36,086 nucleotides of DNA from JADZGC01 sp964613485 (GTDB lineage: Bacteria; Patescibacteriota; Saccharimonadia; CAILAD01; GCA-016700035): NCBI GenBank assembly GCA_964613485.1, contig CAZTHB010000005.1, positions 1-36,086 on the forward strand, read 5' to 3'. The translations under genes were made by a program, and so were the position numbers. The notes beneath the pieces were generated by a model that had not been told where the DNA came from, did no database searches, and saw only the letters and a list, made by a program, of their open reading frames with translations. Shown one piece after another: positions 14,638 through 20,718 of this stretch (within the stretch, counting starts at the first letter, position 1; the number at the start of each line of letters is the position of its first letter).

Positions 14638-14961
14638 ATGCAATCAGCCCAATATCGCATGATGCGAAATCAAAATCTTACCCGTGTACAGACCGCCGTT
14701 CAGGCAGGCCCGATTACTGTAAGTGTTATGTTAATTACCTTGATTGCACTTCTGTCATTGCTATATCTTAATCAGGTCACTAAGGCGACGAGCCTGAATT
14801 ATCGTGTCGCAAGCCTCGATAATAAGCGCAACGAGCTTCTTGCGAAAAAACAACAACTCCGCATCGACGCCGCGCGCCTCGAGTCGATTGCTGCTGCTAA
14901 GTCCAGTCAGGTTGCACAAGCTTACACACCAGTTCAAAATGTGAATTACGCCGCGCGCTAA
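14638..14961 (+). CDS. ftsL: FtsL/DivIC-like cell division protein
   Basis: A 107-residue bitopic membrane protein in the ftsL position of the dcw cluster. Residues 1-25 are cytoplasmic, a transmembrane helix covers about 26-47, and a leucine-rich coiled coil follows (about 55-90) with 'LDNKRNELLAKKQQLRIDAARLESIA'-like heptads. The FtsL family scaffolds the FtsQ-FtsL-FtsB complex and activates septal peptidoglycan synthesis. Sequence conservation in the family is low, so the name rests on topology and position. An AGAGGA ribosome binding site lies about 11 bases upstream. The ftsI gene follows after 26 bases. Confidence 0.82.
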   Translation: MQSAQYRMMRNQNLTRVQTAVQAGPITVSVMLITLIALLSLLYLNQVTKATSLNYRVASLDNKRNELLAKKQQLRIDAARLESIAAAKSSQVAQAYTPVQNVNYAAR

Positions 14962-14987
14962 GTCTTAGCGCCACAGCGCCTTATATT

Positions 14988-16742
14988 ATGGCGATTCGCA
15001 AATCCACACAACGACACGTCTTCGGGCAAAGCCAGGTACGTACCTACGTACTGGCTGCTATCTTGTGCTTGCCCGTTATAGCCATTCTGTATCGACTCGT
15101 GCAAGTCCAAGGACTGCACGCAAAGGATTACCAAGCGAAAGCCTACTCGCAACAATCACGAAAGTTTGAGATACCAGCTACGCGCGGTGAGATCTACGTA
15201 CATGACAACGACGAGCTATACCCACTTGCCCTCAATGATAGGCAGAAGTTTATCTACGCTGACCCCAAGCTTATTTCCGACCCCAAAGAGACAGCCAGTA
15301 AACTAGCGCCAATCCTACAGCTCGATGAAAGACAGCTTGTCGAGCAGCTCACCTACAAGGAGTCGCGCTACATCGAACTCAAACAACGAGTAGCTAAACA
15401 AGATGCCGATAAAATAGCAGAACTCGAGCTGTCTGGCGTCATCCTCCAAGACAAAGATTATCGCTATTACACCGAAGGCGCACTGTTTAGCCATGTTCTC
15501 GGCTACGTCAATGCTGACGAAAAAGGACAGTATGGCATCGAGGAGTATTTTAACACCCAATTATCCGGCAAGAATGGTCAGCTTCGCGCCATAACAGATA
15601 ATCGCGGGGTGCCCATTGCTACACAAGAGAATGTGCTCACGCCCGCACAAAATGGCAAAGGAATAGTTTTAACACTCGATCGATACATCCAGGGAATCGC
15701 CCAGACTGCTCTAAAGCGAGCAATCGAGACTAATAAGGCACCTTCAGGAAGCGTGATCGTGATGGAACCTCAGTCCGGAGCCGTCAAGGCACTCGTAAAT
15801 TATCCTGACTATGACCCAAATGTCTACAATAAAGTTACTGACTACTCCCAGTTCATCAATAGCGCCGTATCAAATCAGTTCGAGCCAGGCTCGGGCTTCA
15901 AGACGATTACGATGGCCCTGGGGCTCGATGCAGGCAAGATTCGTCCCCAAACAAGCTTCAATGACACAGGCAGTACGACAATAGGCGAATACACCATCTA
16001 CAATGCCGAGAAAAAAAGCTTCGGTACTGTCGATATGGGGCTAGTAATCAAAAACTCTATCAATACCGGAATGGTTTTTATCCTCCGCCTGATGGGTGGG
16101 GACTCGAGTAAAATCACGAAATCCGGCAAGGAGCTCTTCTATCAGGGTGTACAAAAGTTTGGGTTCGGCAAAAAAACCGGTATTGAGCTAGCAGGTGAAG
16201 CGAGTGGGCGTGTGAAGGACACCAAAGCTGCTGACATAGATTACGCCAACATGACATTCGGTCAGGGGATTGGTACGACAAGCATACAAATGATCTCGGC
16301 AGTTGCAGCTATTGCGAATGGGGGACGGCTCGTCACTCCATATGTGGCTGACAAGATCGTGCAGGATGATGGGGTACTCACATCGATCGATCATAAAGCA
16401 CGTAATGAGCAAGTCATCAGCAAGCAGGCCGCCAACGACGTAGCGCAGATGATGACCAAGGTTGTAGAAGGCGGATCAGGCTACCTAACACGCATGCCCG
16501 GCTATAAAATCGCCGGCAAAACTGGTACCGCACAGGTCCCACGTGCTGATGGTAAGGGCTACGAGGACAATAAGAATATTGGTAGCTTCGTCGGTTTCGC
16601 GCCTGTGGACGACCCGAAATTTATCATTCTCGTACGCGTCGACTACCCGCAAACCAACACATTTGCAGAACGTAGCGCAGTGCCAGCTTTTGCCGAGATA
16701 GCAAAAGAGCTATTTAAGTATTACAACGTGCCGCCAAGCTAG
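14988..16742 (+). CDS. ftsI: Septal peptidoglycan transpeptidase FtsI (class B penicillin-binding protein)
   Basis: A 584-residue class B PBP that crosslinks septal peptidoglycan. One N-terminal transmembrane helix (about 20-40) precedes the dimerisation domain starting at 'RGEIYVHD'. The transpeptidase motifs are intact: SxxK as S302-G-F-K305 (usually STFK), SxN as S357-I-N359 (usually SSN), and KTG at 511-513 in 'AGKTGTAQ'. There are no PASTA repeats at the C terminus. It ends 38 bases before mraY. Position directly after ftsL favours FtsI over the elongation enzyme PBP2. Confidence 0.93.
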   Translation: MAIRKSTQRHVFGQSQVRTYVLAAILCLPVIAILYRLVQVQGLHAKDYQAKAYSQQSRKFEIPATRGEIYVHDNDELYPLALNDRQKFIYADPKLISDPKETASKLAPILQLDERQLVEQLTYKESRYIELKQRVAKQDADKIAELELSGVILQDKDYRYYTEGALFSHVLGYVNADEKGQYGIEEYFNTQLSGKNGQLRAITDNRGVPIATQENVLTPAQNGKGIVLTLDRYIQGIAQTALKRAIETNKAPSGSVIVMEPQSGAVKALVNYPDYDPNVYNKVTDYSQFINSAVSNQFEPGSGFKTITMALGLDAGKIRPQTSFNDTGSTTIGEYTIYNAEKKSFGTVDMGLVIKNSINTGMVFILRLMGGDSSKITKSGKELFYQGVQKFGFGKKTGIELAGEASGRVKDTKAADIDYANMTFGQGIGTTSIQMISAVAAIANGGRLVTPYVADKIVQDDGVLTSIDHKARNEQVISKQAANDVAQMMTKVVEGGSGYLTRMPGYKIAGKTGTAQVPRADGKGYEDNKNIGSFVGFAPVDDPKFIILVRVDYPQTNTFAERSAVPAFAEIAKELFKYYNVPPS

Positions 16743-16756
16743 AGCATGATATGTCA

Positions 16757-16765
16757 TGATATAAT
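16757..16765 (+). promoter_or_regulatory. Internal extended -10 promoter before mraY
   Basis: TGA plus a perfect TATAAT (16760-16765) lies between ftsI and mraY. +1 near 16772 would leave a 9-base leader and remove most of the AAAGGA sequence, so the transcripts from this promoter and from upstream would differ in translation signals. Confidence 0.55.
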
Positions 16766-16780
16766 TAAAGGACACAAAAT

Positions 16781-17152
16781 ATGCCAACCGACATCAACTT
16801 CGACCCGATAACCACTGCTGCCATGCCAGTTTTAATAATAGCCTTCTTTAGCTTTATCTTGGCAATGCTTGGCACTCCCGTTTATACCTATTTTGCATAC
16901 AAATATAAGGCCTGGAAGGTCGCACGCACCAATGCAGTGACTGGTGAGGCAGCCCCTATCTACCAGAAACTTCATGCCGCNNNNNNNNNNNNNNNNNNNN
17001 NNNNNNNNNNNNNNNNNNNNNNNNNNNNNNNNNNNNNNNNNNNNNNNNNNNNNNNNNNNNNNNNNNNNNNNNNNNNNNNNATGCGACTATGGGTCATAGG
17101 CGCCGTTTCAGCGACACTCGGCCTCATTATCGGCCTCATCGCGAAGGGATAG
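16781..17152 (+). CDS. mraY: Phospho-N-acetylmuramoyl-pentapeptide-transferase MraY, interrupted by an assembly gap
   Basis: MraY makes lipid I by moving phospho-MurNAc-pentapeptide onto undecaprenyl phosphate. Visible are 66 N-terminal residues with one membrane helix and a 'LGTPVYTYFAYKYK...YQKLHA' region matching the start of MraY, and about 23 C-terminal residues, 'WVIGAVSATLGLIIGLIAKG', matching its last helix. The catalytic Asp residues and HHH motif would be in the 100-N gap. Because MraY is normally 320-360 residues, roughly 700-800 bases must be missing; reading through the N run in frame is a coincidence of its length. Position between ftsI and ftsW supports the call. Confidence 0.8.
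   Translation: MPTDINFDPITTAAMPVLIIAFFSFILAMLGTPVYTYFAYKYKAWKVARTNAVTGEAAPIYQKLHAXXXXXXXXXXXXXXXXXXXXXXXXXXXXXXXXXXMRLWVIGAVSATLGLIIGLIAKG
16981..17080. other. Assembly gap (100 N)
   Basis: Exactly 100 N inside mraY. The visible ends of the gene imply that the real missing sequence is much longer than 100 bases, so downstream coordinates are compressed. Confidence 0.99.
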
Positions 17153-17155
17153 AGC

Positions 17156-18385
17156 ATGTTGCAGGACTTTCGACTCCGGCAATCACAACGGCCAGACTAT
17201 TTTCTCGGGCTACTCGTGATCTTACTTGTCTCAGTAGGTATGATTGTCATCTACTCAACTGGCGCCATCGTAAACTTTAATATATCCGGTGGAGCCAGTG
17301 ACCGAAATAGTTTCTTTACCAGTCAATTTATTAGCCTGACCGTCGGTATTATTGGGTGGCTCATCGCATCGCGAATCAATTACACCGCCTGGCGTAAACT
17401 CGCTCCGTGGATGTTGCTCATTTCTGGATTCTTAATGTTACTGGTCTTTGTGCCCGGGATCTCAGGTACATCACGTGGTGCAAGCCGTTGGATTAGGCTC
17501 GGTCCTGCAAGCTTCCAGCCAGCCGAATTTCTCAAGCTGTCACTTATATTGTATGTCGCCACATGGGCCGATACGCATCGAGAAGAGTTACGTAAGCTCA
17601 AAGAGGGACTCTTGCCAATGATGGGTATTTTTGCAGTCGTACTCGTATTGACCGTCGTCATGCAACGAGATATGGGAACCGGCATTGTCCTTGTTGCGGC
17701 CGGGCTGGCAGTTTACTTTATGTCCGAAGTGCCAGTTGGGATATTCAGCATGCTCATCGGTAGTATCTTAGCTAGCGCAATGCTCATGATCGTAATATTC
17801 CCGTATCGCTTGGCTCGTGTAGCGACATTTTTCAATCATCGTGACGAACTAACTGGTGCAGATTATCATATCAACCAGGCTCTCATTACGCTCGGAAGTG
17901 GGGGGCTGCTTGGACGGGGACTAGGCAACAGTTTGCAGTCGTACGGCTACTTACCCGAGTCAACTAATGACTCGATATTTGCTATCATAGGAGAGCAGTT
18001 TGGACTATGGGGGACATTCACCGTGGTTGCGCTATTCACCCTTTTGCTTTGGCGCTGCATTCGTGTCGTCCAGCACGCTCCAGATCGATTTGCGCGAATG
18101 GTAGCTGCCGGCATCACAGCCTGGCTTATCACTCAGGCATTCGTTAATATCGCTGCTATGCTCAATCTCATACCGCTGACGGGGATTCCTTTACCGTTTA
18201 TTAGTTACGGTGGTACAAGCCTGTTAGCTAGCATGGTGGCGGTTGGAATCATGCAGAATATCTCAAGACATACCGAAAGGGAGGCAGCACATGCGAATCG
18301 TACTCTCGGGCGGCGGAACCGGCGGACACGCCACTCCGCTCCTGGCTTTGACCGCAGCACTCAAGCACCAACACTCGAGGCTTAA
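17156..18385 (+). CDS. ftsW: Septal peptidoglycan glycosyltransferase FtsW (SEDS family)
   Basis: A 409-residue SEDS polymerase with about ten membrane helices that polymerises lipid II with FtsI. Family signatures are 'GASRWIRLGPASFQPAEFLKLSLI' (about 110-133), an acidic extracellular loop 'LPESTNDSIFAIIGEQFG' (about 265) and 'LNLIPLTGIPLPFISYGGTSLLASM' near residue 345. AAGGGA 12 bases upstream serves the ATG. After the last helix a 45-residue basic, hydrophilic tail ('RTLGRRNRRTRH') overlaps the first 95 bases of murG in another frame. RodA is the alternative, but the cluster position favours FtsW. Confidence 0.94.
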   Translation: MLQDFRLRQSQRPDYFLGLLVILLVSVGMIVIYSTGAIVNFNISGGASDRNSFFTSQFISLTVGIIGWLIASRINYTAWRKLAPWMLLISGFLMLLVFVPGISGTSRGASRWIRLGPASFQPAEFLKLSLILYVATWADTHREELRKLKEGLLPMMGIFAVVLVLTVVMQRDMGTGIVLVAAGLAVYFMSEVPVGIFSMLIGSILASAMLMIVIFPYRLARVATFFNHRDELTGADYHINQALITLGSGGLLGRGLGNSLQSYGYLPESTNDSIFAIIGEQFGLWGTFTVVALFTLLLWRCIRVVQHAPDRFARMVAAGITAWLITQAFVNIAAMLNLIPLTGIPLPFISYGGTSLLASMVAVGIMQNISRHTEREAAHANRTLGRRNRRTRHSAPGFDRSTQAPTLEA

Positions 18386-19412
18386 GCTGTACTATATTGG
18401 TTCCGGCAACCAACTCGAGCAAGACATAGCAAAACAAGCAGGTCTCGAATACCAAGCAATCTTAAGCGGGAAGTTCCGGCGCTATCATCGAGGATTCGCA
18501 GAGCTGACGGATATTCGTACGATTAATAAAAATATCGCCGATAGCACTCGCTTCATTCGTGGCACAAGGCAGGCCATGCGCATGATCAAGCGCATAAAGC
18601 CTGATGCTGTGTTTGTAAACGGAGGGTATGTAGGACTGCCGGTCGGACTCGCAGCGTCGCTATTAAGGATCCCACTTGTTATTCACGAATCGGATACAAT
18701 CATGGGGCTCACTAATCGTATATTAGCTCGGCGCGCACGAGCCATTGCGACCGGTTTTCCGGTCGAAGTATATCCCGCGAAGCTGCAAGGCAAACTAACG
18801 CATGTCGGCAATGTCATTGCCGACGAATTCATGCGCACAAAAGCAGCCGCGAAGCCCATGAATAGTAAGCCCACTTTATTGATTATTGGCGGATCAACTG
18901 GCGCACGACACATCAATGAAGCCACCTGGCAAGCATTACCTCAACTAATCACCCGTGCAACCGTTATTCATCAAACAGGACAACATAGTATTGAGGACGC
19001 AGATCAGCAGCGCCAGCAACTCGCGTCAGGCAAGCGCGCACATTACCAACCCTTTGCGTTTGCCGATACGCCAACCCTTGCAAAATACATGGGTGCCGCT
19101 GATGTCGTTATTTCTCGCGCGGGCGCAAATAGCCTTTTTGAGCTCGCAGCAATGGGCTGCCCGACCATTATCGTCCCGCTCGCCAACTCAGCTAATAACC
19201 ACCAAGTGCATAATGCTCGTTACATGGCCATGCATCATGCTGCCCATGTTATCTCCGAATCAGACTTAAGTTCGAGTGAGCTTGCAGAAACCATAGACTA
19301 TCTGCTTGATCACTATTCACTACGTAAAGAGCTTGGAGAAAATCTACGTAAGCTGGCAACTCCTCATGCAGCTCAAGCACTCGCGAAGCTCATCCTCAAG
19401 GAAGGCTCGTAG
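18291..19412 (+). CDS. murG: UDP-N-acetylglucosamine-lipid I N-acetylglucosaminyltransferase MurG
   Basis: MurG (373 residues) adds GlcNAc to lipid I to make lipid II on the inner membrane face. The start 'MRIVLSGGGTGGHATPLLAL' contains the G-loop GGGTGGH (residues 7-13). A second G-loop, 'LLIIGGSTGARHINE', begins the C-terminal domain (about 196), and 'SRAGANSLFELAAMGCPTIIVPL' forms the UDP-GlcNAc site. The start is ATG 18291 with GGGAGG at 18279-18284, although an in-frame alternative begins at 18243. It overlaps ftsW by 95 bases, far longer than a coupling overlap. Confidence 0.95.
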   Translation: MRIVLSGGGTGGHATPLLALTAALKHQHSRLKLYYIGSGNQLEQDIAKQAGLEYQAILSGKFRRYHRGFAELTDIRTINKNIADSTRFIRGTRQAMRMIKRIKPDAVFVNGGYVGLPVGLAASLLRIPLVIHESDTIMGLTNRILARRARAIATGFPVEVYPAKLQGKLTHVGNVIADEFMRTKAAAKPMNSKPTLLIIGGSTGARHINEATWQALPQLITRATVIHQTGQHSIEDADQQRQQLASGKRAHYQPFAFADTPTLAKYMGAADVVISRAGANSLFELAAMGCPTIIVPLANSANNHQVHNARYMAMHHAAHVISESDLSSSELAETIDYLLDHYSLRKELGENLRKLATPHAAQALAKLILKEGS

Positions 19413-19416
19413 CAGC

Positions 19417-20259
19417 ATGCAGCCAGAGCGCCGTGTCAGACGTCAACGCGATAGCTTTGACCAACCTCAAGCCGACACCGGTCGCGTGCGTCGCCCAATC
19501 TTCCAAGCAGAACACAAGGCGCCTCGACGCCCTATTGTGTGGCGGAAGTGGCTTGTCCGGCTTGGTGCTAGCGCGGCAGTACTGACGATACTATGGGCGC
19601 TGTTTTTCTCGCAGTGGTTCTCCATCCGTGGGTTTGAGATAAAGGGAAGCAACACATTATCATCGCAGGACATCCAAGAGGTGTTTGATACATATATTAA
19701 ACAACACCCAACCGAAAAGAACATCTTTTTTGTAGATACTAATCGGTTCGGCGAAACACTGCGGAATACCTACCCGACTATCAGTAGAGCGAATATAAAC
19801 CGAACAGTCTTTCTCAAATTACAGGTCAGTGTACAGGAAACAAATGCTGCATTAATCTGGCAAGTAGGAGGTACGAACTGGATACTCGGGGATGATGGAC
19901 GAATTCTTGCACAGGCTAGTGGGGCGGAGAAGCGACTTGGCATCGTGCGCGACACAGCACAGCTACCCGTCAAGACAGGGGAGAGGGTAACTGATCGTTC
20001 ATTTGTCAGTTTTGTGCGCAGTCTCTATACCCTCGCTGGCCAACAAAACCTTGAGGTAACGAATGTGGAAGTAGGGAGCACAACCATCGAGGCCACCGTG
20101 AGACTCAGTAATAATATAGTCATTAAGTGTGATACGACGAGAGGAGCGCGCGAGCAACTCGAAGCGGCGATCCAAACGATACAAACTGCTCAACGGACAG
20201 GTGTAGCGATCACGCAGTACATTGATGTGCGCGCACCAGGTAGAGTTTTTTATAAATAG
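19417..20259 (+). CDS. ftsQ: Cell division protein FtsQ/DivIB
   Basis: A 280-residue bitopic division protein. About 50 basic N-terminal residues precede a transmembrane helix at about residues 53-70. The POTRA domain begins at 'FSIRGFEIKGSNTLSSQDIQEVF' and the beta domain follows. FtsQ links FtsL and FtsB to the divisome. The start ATG 19417 follows GGAAGG inside the end of murG, 4 bases after its stop. It is the last gene of this dcw block; ftsA and ftsZ do not follow, and a structured non-coding region begins directly after the stop. Confidence 0.9.
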   Translation: MQPERRVRRQRDSFDQPQADTGRVRRPIFQAEHKAPRRPIVWRKWLVRLGASAAVLTILWALFFSQWFSIRGFEIKGSNTLSSQDIQEVFDTYIKQHPTEKNIFFVDTNRFGETLRNTYPTISRANINRTVFLKLQVSVQETNAALIWQVGGTNWILGDDGRILAQASGAEKRLGIVRDTAQLPVKTGERVTDRSFVSFVRSLYTLAGQQNLEVTNVEVGSTTIEATVRLSNNIVIKCDTTRGAREQLEAAIQTIQTAQRTGVAITQYIDVRAPGRVFYK

Positions 20260-20437
20260 TCTGTGAAACCTTACTGTTTCACAGATACATGCGGGGGAGA
20301 GTCTGCGTGCTACTTAGGCGCGCGCTCAAGACCTAAGCTATTTCCCGACAAAGCAAGGGAAGTTGAGGCGTAAAGACTTAAAGTCTGTATACCGTGAAAC
20401 TTAAATTTAACTAAACATTTCACAATTATATTTAGTT
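20260..20437 (+). ncRNA. Structured non-coding region after ftsQ, candidate switch or 3' RNA
   Basis: Four segments alternate: GTGAAAC 20263-20269, GTTTCAC 20276-20282, GTGAAAC 20394-20400, TTTCAC 20418-20423. Segments 1 and 2 make a perfect 10-bp hairpin (20260-20269 with 20276-20285). Segments 2 and 3 instead close a long-range stem, extended by ATACA 20285-20289 with TGTAT 20386-20390. Inside are hairpins CTTAGG/CCTAAG (20313-20318, 20332-20337), TTCCC/GGGAA (20342-20346, 20357-20361) and AGAC/GTCT (20374-20386). AACTAAA/TTTAGTT (20409-20415, 20431-20437) follows. I match it to no known RNA family; strand and promoter are unproven. Confidence 0.45.
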
Positions 20438-20718
20438 CACAAAAAATATTATAAATACTAACATTCGCACATGATGATTCGTGCTATACGCCTGTCACAT
20501 CTGCGCGTAGTACGTCGTCACCCTATATCACACCAGCAACCTGAACGAACGGCGGCTCTATCGTGGAATGACTAAGTATATACTATGTAATGGTAATGGT
20601 TACGCTAAGCCGATCATCAGGAATGTCGCAAAATATACATTGTGCGACATAGTATTTATTTTGATGAGACGAGGTAAGTATCGTGATACTTATGCTTATT
20701 TTGCTATGCTACTATCAA
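20438..20718. other. Non-coding stretch with two hairpins before the convergent ATPase gene
   Basis: About 280 bases with no credible gene. ATGTCGCA 20623-20630 pairs with TGCGACAT 20643-20650 (8 bp, 12-base loop). TAAGTATC 20675-20682 pairs with GATACTTA 20685-20692. Neither is followed by a clear T run on the minus strand, so they may be weak terminators or mRNA 3'-end stabilisers for the leftward gene that ends at 20719. Confidence 0.5.
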
